Origin: an uncultured Bacteroidales bacterium
Lineage (GTDB): Bacteria; Bacteroidota; Bacteroidia; Bacteroidales; SZUA-534
Length of the DNA stretch: 64,000 nt
Direction of reading: 5' to 3'
Assembly (NCBI GenBank): GCA_902790595.1
Contig: CADASL010000011.1
Location: forward strand, 102,718 to 166,717
The notes under the pieces are model-generated. The model saw nothing but the letters and a program-made list of their open reading frames with translations, did no database searches and was not told where the DNA came from. Shown here in pieces: positions 24,514-33,800 of this stretch. The position numbers were made by a program, and so were the translations under genes. Position 1 is the stretch's first letter. Every line of letters begins with the position of its first letter.

Positions 24514-26952
24514 ATGAATCTGCCAATGATATTCAGGCAAAAGAAAACGACTCGCGCGTCGTTCATAATCAACACTTTGGGAATGGGTGTGGCCATTGCG
24601 GCGTTTTACATTCTGGCGGTGCAGGTGCATTTTATGTTCACCTACAACAAAAATCTGCCCGACCACGAGAACATTTATGCAATGCACGTTCCGCGGTTCA
24701 ACGGCGAGGGGCGTATGACATCGATTAGCCGACCACTGGCCGAGCGTCTCATCAGCGAGTTGCCCGAGATTGCCGCTGGCGGTGAGTTCGGACCGTGGGG
24801 TCTGAGTTGGCGCAGTTACAGTCTGCAAGCCGAAGGCGAACACGGAAGCGCCGAGAATGGTTTCCCGCGCAATTTGAACACCCAATTTACTTATGTGACG
24901 AAACCGACCATCGAAATACTTGGTTATGAGTTCATTCAAGGCTCGTGGGCGGCTATGGAAGGCGACGACAGCCATCTGGCCATTTCGGAATCGCTGGCAA
25001 AGAAATTCGACTTGCAAGTGGGCGACATCATTCAAGAGAACGCCGACGATGGCAAGAAAATGTGCGAGGTGGTGGCCATCTTCAAAGACGCGCCAAAAAA
25101 CACCGACCTTGAACAGTTCGACGTTTTGTGCGACATTGGCAATGTGTGCATCGACAATTGGAGCGAAGGCAGTTTCACCTATTTTGTGAAACCCACTGCC
25201 GGACTTACACCCGACGACCTTGACCGCGCCGCCGACGCCCGTCTGCGCCGCGCCTGGACCGAGGGCGGTTTCTTCCCCGAAGGGTACGGCACTGCTGAAA
25301 ACGACGAGGAACTTGAAGAGGCTATGGGACAGATAAATGTCAAATTCATTCCCATTGCCGACCTATATTTTTCCGAAATAGGGTCGAACTATATGCGCCA
25401 AGGTAACAAGGGTATGGCCTACGGTTGGATTGCCATCGCTTTGCTCATCTTGTTTGTGGCCATCATCAACTATGTGAATATGTTTTTTGCGCTGGTGCCT
25501 GTGAAAATCCGCGGCATCAACACCCGCAAGATACTGGGCAGCAGCCGCGCGAGCCTGACAATGAGCGTGGTTTTGGAGGCTGTGACAATGACGGCGGTGT
25601 CGGTTGGCGTAGCGGCCGCTCTGATTCTGCTGTTGCAGACGACAACCTACGCTGGTCTTATGGCTAGCAGTGTGTCAATTGTTCGGAACGCAGGTGTGGC
25701 CCTGCTTTGCGCCGTGGGTGCCATTGTGGTGGCCGTGGGTTCGAGCCTTTACCCCGCGCTCTACATCACATCGTTTGAGCCTGCGTTTGCGCTCAAGGCG
25801 AATTTCGGCGCAAGCCAAACAGGCAGAACTCTGCGCTATGCGCTTGTTATGGTGCAGTTTACGGTGGCCATCGCCTTCATTATTATGACGGTTTTTGTTG
25901 ATATTCAGAACGGTTTTCTGCTGAATCACGATATGGGCTTCGACCGCGAGAACATTGTGGTGGCGCACGTGTCGAACAAGGTGGGCAACGAGACTGCCAC
26001 TGTTGAGTCGGCGCTGAAACAGAACCCGCAGGTGAAAGACGTGGCGTGGGGTGACGGCAGGTTAGTGTATTGGGGACGAATGTCGTGGGGACGGCAGATT
26101 GACGGCAATCAATGTATGTGGGAAGTGTTTCCCTGCTCGTGGAATATGCTTGATTTTCTGGGGATTGAGATTGTGGAAGGCCGCAACTTCACGCAGTCCG
26201 ACACGCAAACCGAGACCGGTGTAATGATTTTCAACGAGACGGCCCGCAATCAGTATAGCTTCACGCCCGGGAAAATGGTGGGCGGACACACCGATAAAGA
26301 CGCCGAGATTGTCGGCATCTGCAAAGATTTCAACGCCTGGCCAATGAGCCAAGCCGTCCGCCCGTACTGCTTCTACGTTTGGGGCGACAACGGCTATCGT
26401 CCTTGCACCGAACTGTTTGTACGCACGACCGCGAGCGCCGATATCCGCGAGGTTTTCAAACACATTGAGCAGACCGTTATGAGTTTCGACGAGAAACTCA
26501 CCACAGAGGACATCAACGTGCATTTGTTCGACAACGACTTGCAACAACTGTACAACGACGTCAAACGATTTGCAAAAGTGACTCGTATGCTGTCGATTAT
26601 CACCATCATCATTGCGCTGCTGGGCGTGTTCGGGCTGGTGCTGTTCGAGACCGAATACCGCCGCAAGGAGATTGGCATCCGCCGCGTGAACGGCGCCACC
26701 ATTGCCGACGTTCTGCGAATGTTCAACCGCCGCTACGTGCTGATTGTGCTGGCTTGCTTCGGCATTGCCGCCCCCGTCAGTTATGTGGTCATAAGCGCCT
26801 ATCTGCAGCAGTTCGCCTACCGCACGGCCATTCACTGGTGGGTGTTTGTGCTGTCGCTCGTGGCTGTAATGGCCATCACAGTGACCATTGTGACACTGCG
26901 CTCGCTGCGCGCCGCCACAAGCGACCCTGTGGAATCGTTGAGGACGGAGTAA
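24514..26952 (+). CDS. FtsX/MacB-type ABC transporter permease 2
   Basis: An 812-residue paralogue of the preceding permease with the same layout. KTTRASFIINTLGMGVAIAA opens both proteins, and AFALKANFGASQTGRTLRYA and EYRRKEIGIRRVNGATIAD are also shared. The periplasmic segments differ more, which suggests the copies have different partners or form a heterodimer. The gene is 102 bases after permease 1; that spacer contains an inverted GTTTAGAAGGTTGAG / CTCAACCCTCTAAAC pair. No nucleotide-binding subunit is encoded nearby. Confidence 0.88.
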   Translation: MNLPMIFRQKKTTRASFIINTLGMGVAIAAFYILAVQVHFMFTYNKNLPDHENIYAMHVPRFNGEGRMTSISRPLAERLISELPEIAAGGEFGPWGLSWRSYSLQAEGEHGSAENGFPRNLNTQFTYVTKPTIEILGYEFIQGSWAAMEGDDSHLAISESLAKKFDLQVGDIIQENADDGKKMCEVVAIFKDAPKNTDLEQFDVLCDIGNVCIDNWSEGSFTYFVKPTAGLTPDDLDRAADARLRRAWTEGGFFPEGYGTAENDEELEEAMGQINVKFIPIADLYFSEIGSNYMRQGNKGMAYGWIAIALLILFVAIINYVNMFFALVPVKIRGINTRKILGSSRASLTMSVVLEAVTMTAVSVGVAAALILLLQTTTYAGLMASSVSIVRNAGVALLCAVGAIVVAVGSSLYPALYITSFEPAFALKANFGASQTGRTLRYALVMVQFTVAIAFIIMTVFVDIQNGFLLNHDMGFDRENIVVAHVSNKVGNETATVESALKQNPQVKDVAWGDGRLVYWGRMSWGRQIDGNQCMWEVFPCSWNMLDFLGIEIVEGRNFTQSDTQTETGVMIFNETARNQYSFTPGKMVGGHTDKDAEIVGICKDFNAWPMSQAVRPYCFYVWGDNGYRPCTELFVRTTASADIREVFKHIEQTVMSFDEKLTTEDINVHLFDNDLQQLYNDVKRFAKVTRMLSIITIIIALLGVFGLVLFETEYRRKEIGIRRVNGATIADVLRMFNRRYVLIVLACFGIAAPVSYVVISAYLQQFAYRTAIHWWVFVLSLVAVMAITVTIVTLRSLRAATSDPVESLRTE

Positions 26953-27035
26953 TGGTGAATCGGTCAAGCGGTGAATCGGTGAATCGAATAGTTTGAAATC
27001 GATTAAACGATTCACCGATTAAACAGTTAAACAAT
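26953..27035. repeat. Low-complexity GATTCACCGATT-type spacer
   Basis: GTGAATCGGT words followed by their complement GATTCACCGATTAAACAG, forming a self-complementary spacer. Similar words occur at 35415-35468, 40245-40285 and 19650-19670. Confidence 0.6.
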
Positions 27036-27051
27036 AAAAAAACTTACAACA

Positions 27052-29382
27052 ATGAAAAGCTTCTTGAATTTCTTGAAAAAGAACAAATTGTACGGGTTTG
27101 TAAACCTTGTCGGACTGACAGTTTCGATGGCGTTTGTGCTGCTGCTGGCGGCGTATGTCCAACGGCAGTTGACAACCGATTCGTTTCAGAAGAATGCCGA
27201 CCGCACCTATCTGATTGCCTGTGAGGGGCATCTGAATACGGGTTATTGGCTCGACAAGCACCTGAAGAACAATTTCCCCGAAATTGAGAAAGGCTGCTGC
27301 GTGGCCAGTTTATCTTCGGCCTGCGAGTTTAAAATTGACGGAGCCACCGTCTATGGCAGCGTAACGTGCGCCGACAGCAACTTCTTCGATATTTTCAGTT
27401 ACGAACTGACGGCTGGCGACAAAGCCGACTGGCACGTGTCGGGCGACCAATGTATGATAAGCCAAAAGTTTGCCAACACCTATTTTGCTGACAAGGATCC
27501 AATTGGGCGAACAATCTCTATACAATTTGAAGACGGGGTTCCACTCACCATTTGCGGTGTTTACAGCGATTTTGGCAATTCAATCATAAAAACACCCGAT
27601 GTGCTTGTGCGTGGCGATTGGATGCCAAAATTCAATCCCGCTCACAATGAGCGAATGGACAACGCCGCGGCAGGCCTTTGCTTTGTGATGACCTATCCTG
27701 GCGCCGACCTTCAGGCGCGGCAGGCCGATATGCTCGACTGGATGAAACAGAACTGGTGGGTGTATAGAATTGGCGCGTTCAAAGATGTGAGGATGATTCC
27801 TTTGCGCGATGTCTATTTTCTGAAAGAGGGTAACAACGAATGGACTGGTGCTCTGCACCTTGGCAACCGCAGTTTTGTTACCCTTCTGCTCGCAATGTGC
27901 CTTTTGCTGCTGGCCTTTGCTGTGCTCAACTATGTGAATATGAGCACGGCTCTGATGGGCTTCCGCGCCAAAGAGATGGCTACGCGGCGGCTGGTGGGTG
28001 CCGCCAAGAGCGGAATCTTCCTGAAAATCATTGTCGAAAGCACCATCGTCTGCTTCATATCGATGCTGCTGGCCATTGTGCTGGGCGAACTTTTTGCCCC
28101 TGCCGCGTCGCAACTGCTGAATTATCAGGTTTCAGTCTTTGGCGCCGTCTCACCCGTGAACATACTGCTAGTGCTGGCATTCATTGCTGTGCTTGGATTC
28201 GTGGCCGGACTGGTTCCCGCCCTGCTCATTCAAAAGACGCAACCAATTGAGATTGTGCGTGGCACGCTTCGGCGCAAGACCAAAACCGTTTACAGCCGCA
28301 TTATCATTGTGGTTCAGAACGTTGTGTCTGTAGTGATGCTTGTGGCGGCGCTCACAATGTGGCTTCAGATTCGCCATATGATTAACGCCGATTTGGGCTA
28401 TAACACAAAAGATATTCTTGTTGTCGAGAACGGTTTCGGCACGTCGGGCGAACTTCGTCCCGCCATCGACAAACTGAACGCGACGTCGTGTGTTGAGATG
28501 GTCGGTCAGGGCAATGGCATCCCGCTTGAGCACACCAACAATGTAACTGTGACTATTGACAACGGTGACTTCGTTTCTTTCCAAGAGATTGATGGTGACG
28601 ACAACTACTTCGAGATTCTTGGACTGAGAATGAAGCAGGACAACCACAGCGCCAACAAAGAAGCTGTATGGCTCAACGAATTCGCCTTCAAGCAGATAGG
28701 TATCGACGAAACGACTACCGAATTTACTTTTTACGACCAAAAGGCGCAGATTGCAGGAATCTATTACGATTTCAAGATTCGTCCGCTTGAGGCTGCACAA
28801 AGCGCAGCGCTGATATCGAACTGGGGCGAGAGTTCTGACGACAACTATCCCTGGACGCTGATAATCAAGACAACAGGCGACCACGCCACAGCCCGCCAGC
28901 AGGTTGAGGCTGCATTCAAAGAAGTCTTCCCCGATAAACTCTTCGAAGCCAAGTATATGGAGGAAATAATCGAAGATGGCTTCCGCGACGAACGTCGTGT
29001 GCTCAGCGTGGTGTTCATCTTTACACTGCTGTCAATTCTGGTGTCGGCTTTGGGCCTGTTTGCAATGAGTTCGTACTATATGCAGCAGGAGATTCGCAGC
29101 GTGTCGGTCAAGAAAGTGTTCGGCGCCGAATATTCAGGCGTGCTGCGCGAACTGGTGCTGTCGTTTATGAAGATGGTTGGCGTGGCCTTTGTGCTGGGCA
29201 TTCCGCTTGGCTGGTACGTTATGAGCCGCTGGCTTGCCGGCTTCGGCCACCGTATCGACCTGTACTGGTGGATTTTCGCCCTTGCGGGCCTTGCCGTGGC
29301 GCTGATTGCCGCCGCGTCGGTGCTCTACCAAAGCGTGAAAACCGCAAGCACCAATCCTGCAGAGGCGCTGAAGAAAGAGTAA
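27052..29382 (+). CDS. FtsX/MacB-type ABC transporter permease 3 (divergent)
   Basis: 776-residue permease with the same overall topology but clearly less similar to permeases 1 and 2. It starts MKSFLNFLKKNKLYGFVNLVGLTVSMAFVLLL, the standard Bacteroidetes FtsX-family opening. It contains MGFRAKEMATRRLVGAAKSG in the first FtsX domain and QQEIRSVSVKKVFGAEYSG in the second. The protein ends NPAEALKKE, like the partial permease at 62359-64000 (NPAVELKKE), and belongs to that subgroup. It is followed by a long hairpin spacer and then the regulator genes. Confidence 0.88.
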   Translation: MKSFLNFLKKNKLYGFVNLVGLTVSMAFVLLLAAYVQRQLTTDSFQKNADRTYLIACEGHLNTGYWLDKHLKNNFPEIEKGCCVASLSSACEFKIDGATVYGSVTCADSNFFDIFSYELTAGDKADWHVSGDQCMISQKFANTYFADKDPIGRTISIQFEDGVPLTICGVYSDFGNSIIKTPDVLVRGDWMPKFNPAHNERMDNAAAGLCFVMTYPGADLQARQADMLDWMKQNWWVYRIGAFKDVRMIPLRDVYFLKEGNNEWTGALHLGNRSFVTLLLAMCLLLLAFAVLNYVNMSTALMGFRAKEMATRRLVGAAKSGIFLKIIVESTIVCFISMLLAIVLGELFAPAASQLLNYQVSVFGAVSPVNILLVLAFIAVLGFVAGLVPALLIQKTQPIEIVRGTLRRKTKTVYSRIIIVVQNVVSVVMLVAALTMWLQIRHMINADLGYNTKDILVVENGFGTSGELRPAIDKLNATSCVEMVGQGNGIPLEHTNNVTVTIDNGDFVSFQEIDGDDNYFEILGLRMKQDNHSANKEAVWLNEFAFKQIGIDETTTEFTFYDQKAQIAGIYYDFKIRPLEAAQSAALISNWGESSDDNYPWTLIIKTTGDHATARQQVEAAFKEVFPDKLFEAKYMEEIIEDGFRDERRVLSVVFIFTLLSILVSALGLFAMSSYYMQQEIRSVSVKKVFGAEYSGVLRELVLSFMKMVGVAFVLGIPLGWYVMSRWLAGFGHRIDLYWWIFALAGLAVALIAAASVLYQSVKTASTNPAEALKKE

Positions 29383-29390
29383 ATGAAAGG

Positions 29391-29459
29391 GTTTAGAAGG
29401 TTGAGATAGTTTAGAAAGTTGAGAAGGTTTAGAATCTCAACTTTCTCAACCTTCTAAAC
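29391..29459. repeat. Nested inverted repeat between permease 3 and the response regulator
   Basis: Perfect 16-bp arms GTTTAGAAGGTTGAGA (29391-29406) and TCTCAACCTTCTAAAC (29444-29459), with a second pair inside, AGAAAGTTGAGA (29413-29424) and TCTCAACTTTCT (29435-29446). There is no T tract, so a classical terminator is unlikely. Confidence 0.85.
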
Positions 29460-29494
29460 AGCGAAGCGCTAAACCTTCTAAACCTTAAAAACAA

Positions 29495-29502
29495 TATATT
29501 TG
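29495..29502 (+). promoter_or_regulatory. -7 element TATATTTG for the regulator/kinase pair
   Basis: Perfect TAnnTTTG 54 bases before the regulator ATG. The leader holds a GCGCGC (29516-29521) / GCGCGC (29528-29533) hairpin. It suggests the two-component genes have their own vegetative promoter. Confidence 0.55.
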
Positions 29503-29556
29503 TGAGCAGAAATTAGCGCGCGATTTTGCGCGCAACTATCACTAATACCGATATTT

Positions 29557-30936
29557 ATGGCTTCCAAAACAGGAAAAATCCTTGTTGTTGATGACAACGC
29601 GAGCATTCGGCAGACACTGAAACTGCTTCTGCCACTGCATTTTGCACAGGTTGAGACACTTCCGTCGCCTTCGACGCTCATTGCCACCATAGGCACTTTC
29701 AAGCCCGACGTGGTGCTGCTCGATATGAATTTCAAAACCGAGGTGAACACAGGAAACGAAGGCCTGTACTGGACTCGCGAACTGAAAGAGATTGCGCCGC
29801 AAATTGAGATTGTGCTTTTCACGGCCTACGCCGACATTGAACTGGCGGTTGAGGGAATGAAGCGCGGCGCGTTCGATTTCATTGTGAAGCCGTGGGACAA
29901 CGCCAAACTGGTTTCGGTGCTGACGGCGGCCTGCAACAAGGCGGCGCAGAACGCGGGCGGCGGTTCGTCGCGCCAAGCGAAAAAAACACCCGCCGAAGCC
30001 CGTGCGGCAAAGGCTGGCGGCGATATGTTCTGGGGGACAAGTCCTGCAATGGAACAAATCCGACGCACCGTTGAGAAGATTGCGCCGACCGACGCCACCG
30101 TGCTCATTACGGGCGAGAACGGCACGGGTAAAGACGTGATGGCTAGGCAGATACACGCTTTGAGCGCTCGCGCCGACAAACCAATGGTGGCAGTTGACGC
30201 AGGGGCCATTCCCGAGACGCTGTTCGAGAGCGAACTGTTCGGCCACGTGAAAGGCGCCTTCACCGACGCCCACACCGACCACGAAGGCCGTTTTGAGCAG
30301 GCCAACGGCGGCACGCTCTTCCTTGACGAGGTGGGCAATCTGCCGCTTCACCTTCAGGCTAAACTGCTGAGAGCCATACAGTCGCGCAGCATTGTGCGGG
30401 TGGGCGGAACGCAGCCCGTGGCCGTCGATATTCGCCTAATCTGCGCCACCAATATGAACCTTGAGCAGTTGGTGGCCGAGGGGCATTTCCGCGAGGACCT
30501 TTACTACCGCATAAACACCGTGCACATTGAGTTGCCGCCGTTGCGAAACCGCGCGTCCGACATTATTCCGCTGGCCGAACGCTTTCTGGCCGACAACGCC
30601 GTCAAGTACCACCGACCGCTCACTGGTATCGACGAGAGCGCGCGGCAAATGCTCACCAACCACCGCTGGAACGGCAACATTCGCGAGTTGCAGAACTGCA
30701 TTGAGAAGGCGGTGATTATGTCGGAGGGTACAACGCTGACTGGCAGCGATTTGCAACTGAACGTATCGCAACGCACCGAGGAAATCCACCTGACGGGCCG
30801 CTATGACGAGGAAGACGAGGAACAGCTTGTCCGTCAGGCTGTTAGCCAATGCCGCGGCAATGTTTCGGCGGCAGCCAAAATGCTCAATGTCAGCCGCCCG
30901 ACTCTCTACGCCAAAATGAAGAAATACGGATTATGA
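29557..30936 (+). CDS. Sigma-54-dependent response regulator (NtrC family)
   Basis: 459 residues in three parts. The receiver domain (about 5-125) has acidic pocket VVDDN and phospho-acceptor Asp56 in LLDMNF. The AAA+ domain (about 155-395) has Walker A GENGTGKD, the sigma-54 contact loop GAFTDA near 232 in place of GAFTGA, and Walker B GGTLFLDEVGNL. A Fis-type helix-turn-helix follows at 415-459 (NVSAAAKMLNVSRPTLYAKM). It should bind upstream sites and open sigma-54 promoters. The iteron plus -24/-12 region at 21281-21390 is the natural target. It overlaps the kinase start by ATGA, so the two are translationally coupled. Confidence 0.95.
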   Translation: MASKTGKILVVDDNASIRQTLKLLLPLHFAQVETLPSPSTLIATIGTFKPDVVLLDMNFKTEVNTGNEGLYWTRELKEIAPQIEIVLFTAYADIELAVEGMKRGAFDFIVKPWDNAKLVSVLTAACNKAAQNAGGGSSRQAKKTPAEARAAKAGGDMFWGTSPAMEQIRRTVEKIAPTDATVLITGENGTGKDVMARQIHALSARADKPMVAVDAGAIPETLFESELFGHVKGAFTDAHTDHEGRFEQANGGTLFLDEVGNLPLHLQAKLLRAIQSRSIVRVGGTQPVAVDIRLICATNMNLEQLVAEGHFREDLYYRINTVHIELPPLRNRASDIIPLAERFLADNAVKYHRPLTGIDESARQMLTNHRWNGNIRELQNCIEKAVIMSEGTTLTGSDLQLNVSQRTEEIHLTGRYDEEDEEQLVRQAVSQCRGNVSAAAKMLNVSRPTLYAKMKKYGL

Positions 30937-31808
30937 GTTGGACACTGATTCTGCTGATAACACTGACTGCCACGGTTTTAGCCATCATTGCGACAGCCAT
31001 CATAGTGCACCGTCACCTTGTGAACAAGGTCACCTATATGATGGACTCGCTCGAAGACGGCGAACTGAACTTCCGCTTTGTCGAGAACAGCCGCTTCAAC
31101 CGCGCGCTGAACCGCATCCGCTACATCTACGAGCAGCAGCGGCAGCAGTACGAGCAGGATTCGTGGACGAAACTCATCCGCGTGCTCACCCACGAGATTA
31201 TGAACACCGTGGCGCCCATTGCATCGCTGAGCGACGCGCTGTCGAAATCGGTTGACGAGAACGGCAATTCCGAAATGGACATAAAAGCAGGATTATCAAT
31301 TATTTCCGACTCGTCGAACAACCTGATAAAATTTGTGCAAACCTACCGCCAGTTGAGCGGCGTGGCACGGCCAGTGCGAAAATCGCTCAGCCTAAAAGAA
31401 CTGATTGATAAGATTATAACGCTTGAAAGCGAACAAATTGCGAGCCACAACGCGCGTTGCACCTACTCAACCGAAAACATCGACCTGCTCATTTACGCCG
31501 ACGAAGGCCAACTGTCGCAAATCATTATCAATCTGATAAAAAACGCGCTTCAGGCAAATGCTTCGCAGATTACCATCACATCGGGCAACGGCAACGGCGA
31601 CGACATTTGGCTGCGCGTGGCGAACAACGGCGACCCCATTCCGCTGAGCAATCAAGAGCAGATTTTCATTCCGTTCTTCACCACCAAAGCCGAAGGCAGC
31701 GGCATCGGCCTGAGCATCTCGCGCCAGATTCTGCGCCAGCACAACGCCACCATCGCCCTTCTGCGAAGCGACGAGAACGAAACGGCGTTTGAAATGGTGT
31801 TTAAATAG
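30933..31808 (+). CDS. Short membrane histidine kinase
   Basis: Partner kinase of the preceding regulator, 291 residues. A single N-terminal membrane helix (about 3-25) is followed at once by a short linker and the HisKA-like helix with phospho-acceptor His near residue 86 in VLTHEIMNTVAPIASLSD. The HATPase domain follows, with N box NLIKNALQA, a degenerate G1 box, FIPFFTTKAEGSGIGLSISRQIL and a short end. No periplasmic or PAS sensor domain is present, so the input may come through another membrane protein such as the FtsX permeases. The start is the ATG overlapping the regulator's stop; the longer open frame upstream is antisense-like extension. Confidence 0.92.
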   Translation: MSWTLILLITLTATVLAIIATAIIVHRHLVNKVTYMMDSLEDGELNFRFVENSRFNRALNRIRYIYEQQRQQYEQDSWTKLIRVLTHEIMNTVAPIASLSDALSKSVDENGNSEMDIKAGLSIISDSSNNLIKFVQTYRQLSGVARPVRKSLSLKELIDKIITLESEQIASHNARCTYSTENIDLLIYADEGQLSQIIINLIKNALQANASQITITSGNGNGDDIWLRVANNGDPIPLSNQEQIFIPFFTTKAEGSGIGLSISRQILRQHNATIALLRSDENETAFEMVFK

Positions 31809-31870
31809 GAATGCGATTTATCGAGTCCGTAGTATTTTGTTGGAAATACTGAAATTGTCCAAATCCCGGC

Positions 31871-32005
31871 TCAGCCTTTATTCGCATACAATTCCAAAAT
31901 CTTCAAAATCGTTTCCGACGACTTTTCCATACTCTCGATTGGCACAAACTCAAAGCGGCTGTGGAAGTTGTGACCGCCAGCGAACAGGTTCGGCGTGGGC
32001 ATACA
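31871..32005 (-). pseudogene. pepT: Remnant of peptidase T (C-terminal ~45 codons)
   Basis: On the minus strand the frame reads [19 protein letters not shown] then [19 protein letters not shown] and a stop at 31871. This is the C terminus of tripeptidase PepT, including the metal-site GGHNFH motif. Upstream of the MPTP the similarity stops abruptly, so over 85% of the gene is missing. It is a relic of a deletion or recombination at this junction; an assembly break is the alternative. Confidence 0.8.
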
Positions 32006-32206
32006 CACAATTGTTATGAAACAAATGCAGCTTGCGCCGATTTGCATTCCGAATACATTGTTTTGAACGCAGATTTTGCGGGTTTTAGCAATTGTATTAT
32101 AAAAGCTTGACTTGTTTTTCTAAGGAAACCTTTCGCATAGTAAAAAATTTCTGCAAATTAAAAAACAACCGATTGCATTAAAAGTTGCACAAACCGAAAT
32201 TTGTCT

Positions 32207-32214
32207 TACTTTCG
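32207..32214 (+). promoter_or_regulatory. -7-like element TACTTTCG for the hexuronate cluster
   Basis: Seven of eight bases of TAnnTTTG, with TTG about 20 bases upstream (32184). The leader to the transporter ATG is about 100 bases. Confidence 0.45.
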
Positions 32215-32321
32215 CAATCTGTAAATGAACACGTATGCAACAATAAACACCGACGCAAACAAAACTTGTTAAACACTAAACTTCTAAACTTTTAACACTA
32301 AACACTAAACTTTAAACAATT

Positions 32322-33767
32322 ATGACCACCAATCAGAAAATGAGCAATTTCCGCTGGGCGATATGCGGCCTGCTCTTTTTGGCTACCACGGTCAACTACC
32401 TTGACCGTCAGGTGCTTTCACTCACTTGGAAGGATTTTATCGCACTCGACTTCCACTGGAACGATAACGATTATGGTAACATAACCGCCACATTCTCAAT
32501 TTTCTACGCATTTATATCGCTGTTCGCGGGCAAGTTCATCGACTGGATGGGCACCAAAAAGGGCTACATCTGGGCGATTGTGATTTGGTCGTTTGGCGCC
32601 TGCCTGCACGCGGCTTGCGGCTGGGCCACAATGCGGCTCACGGGCATTGCCGACATTGAAGCGCTGCGTGCTGTGACCAAAGGCTCGGAACTCGCTTTAA
32701 CAATCTCAACCATAAGCGTTTGGCTATTCCTTGCCTGCCGCATAATTCTTGCCACTGGCGAGTCGGGCAACTTCCCTGCTGCCATCAAGGTGACGGCTGA
32801 ATATTTTCCGAAGAAGGACCGCGCCTATGCAACATCAATCTTCAACGCGGGCGCATCGGTTGGCGCGCTTGCCGCACCGCTCACCATCCCCATTCTGGCC
32901 AAGAATATGGGCTGGGAAATGGCGTTCATCATCATTGGTGCCATCGGCTTTATCTGGGCTGGCGCGTGGCTGTTCCTTTACTCGGCACCCGCTCAAAGCC
33001 GATTTGTGAACAGTGCCGAACTTGCTTATATTGAATCAGATAAAGAAGAATCGGCCGAAAAATCCGAAACAAAAGCAGCGACCGAAGAAGCCAAATTCTC
33101 GATTCTCGATTGCTTCAAATACCGTCAGACGTGGGCGTTCATCGTTGGCAAACTAATGACCGACGGCGTTTGGTGGTTCTTCCTGTTCTGGGCACCCGCC
33201 TACTTCTCTGAACTGGGCCATCCGTCGTCATCAGGAATGGGGCAACTGCTCATCTTTATACTCTATCTGATTGTAACTGTGGTATCTATCTTTGGCGGAT
33301 ACCTGCCAAAACTGTTTGTAGAGAGAATGGGAATGCACCCCTACACGGGCCGTATGCGGGCAATGCTGATTTTCGCCTTCTTGCCTGTATTCGCAATGTT
33401 TGCGCAGCCGCTGGCTGGAACGTCGGTTTGGTGGCCGTGCATCATCATCGGTCTGGCTGGCGCGGGGCATCAGGCCTGGTCGGCAAATCTTTATTCAACC
33501 ATCGGCGATATGTTCCCGAAATCGGCCATTGCCACCATCACTGGCATCGGAACAATGTTCGGCGGATTGTGCTCATTTGCAATCAATAAGGGCTCGGGAA
33601 TGTTGTTCACCCACGCCGAAAAACTTGGCGACGCGTTCACCTTCTTTGGCGCCACAGGCAAGCCCGCGGGTTATATGATTGTGTTCTGCTACTGCGCCGT
33701 AGCCTACCTGCTTGCGTGGACGATTATGAAGGTGCTCGTGCCGAAGTATAAACCGATTGTTAAATAA
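32322..33767 (+). CDS. Hexuronate transporter, MFS anion:cation symporter family (ExuT-like)
   Basis: 12-helix inner-membrane symporter likely importing galacturonate/glucuronate. The 481-residue protein has VNYLDRQVLSLTW in helix 1, KFIDWMGTKKGY at the loop 2-3 signature, RIILATGESGNFPAAIKVTAEYFPKKDRAYATSIFNAG typical of ExuT/ACS members, and a charged central loop (ESDKEESAEKSETKAATEE). It heads a gene string with uxaC, kdgK and kdgA, which makes the substrate assignment strong. Specificity between galacturonate and glucuronate cannot be read from sequence. Confidence 0.9.
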   Translation: MTTNQKMSNFRWAICGLLFLATTVNYLDRQVLSLTWKDFIALDFHWNDNDYGNITATFSIFYAFISLFAGKFIDWMGTKKGYIWAIVIWSFGACLHAACGWATMRLTGIADIEALRAVTKGSELALTISTISVWLFLACRIILATGESGNFPAAIKVTAEYFPKKDRAYATSIFNAGASVGALAAPLTIPILAKNMGWEMAFIIIGAIGFIWAGAWLFLYSAPAQSRFVNSAELAYIESDKEESAEKSETKAATEEAKFSILDCFKYRQTWAFIVGKLMTDGVWWFFLFWAPAYFSELGHPSSSGMGQLLIFILYLIVTVVSIFGGYLPKLFVERMGMHPYTGRMRAMLIFAFLPVFAMFAQPLAGTSVWWPCIIIGLAGAGHQAWSANLYSTIGDMFPKSAIATITGIGTMFGGLCSFAINKGSGMLFTHAEKLGDAFTFFGATGKPAGYMIVFCYCAVAYLLAWTIMKVLVPKYKPIVK

Positions 33768-33800
33768 TATGGTATTGGGTGTTGTAAATATCGAATGTAG

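Larger units (their letters stand above)
31809..32321. other. Intergenic region between the kinase and the hexuronate transporter
   Basis: It contains a degraded 3' fragment of a peptidase T gene on the minus strand, unassigned AT-rich sequence (about 32010-32200), a TACTTTCG promoter-like element, and a low-complexity AAACTTCTAAACTTTTAACAC leader directly before the transporter. No intact gene seen. Confidence 0.6.

Noticed and set aside
29391..29459. Rho-independent terminator between permease 3 and the regulator
   Set aside because: Excellent stem but AT-rich with no terminal T run; a similar stem lies between permeases 1 and 2, where termination would be disruptive.
31789..32019. Plus-strand protein gene after the kinase
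   Set aside because: It is antisense to the pepT fragment, whose protein similarity on the minus strand explains the region better.
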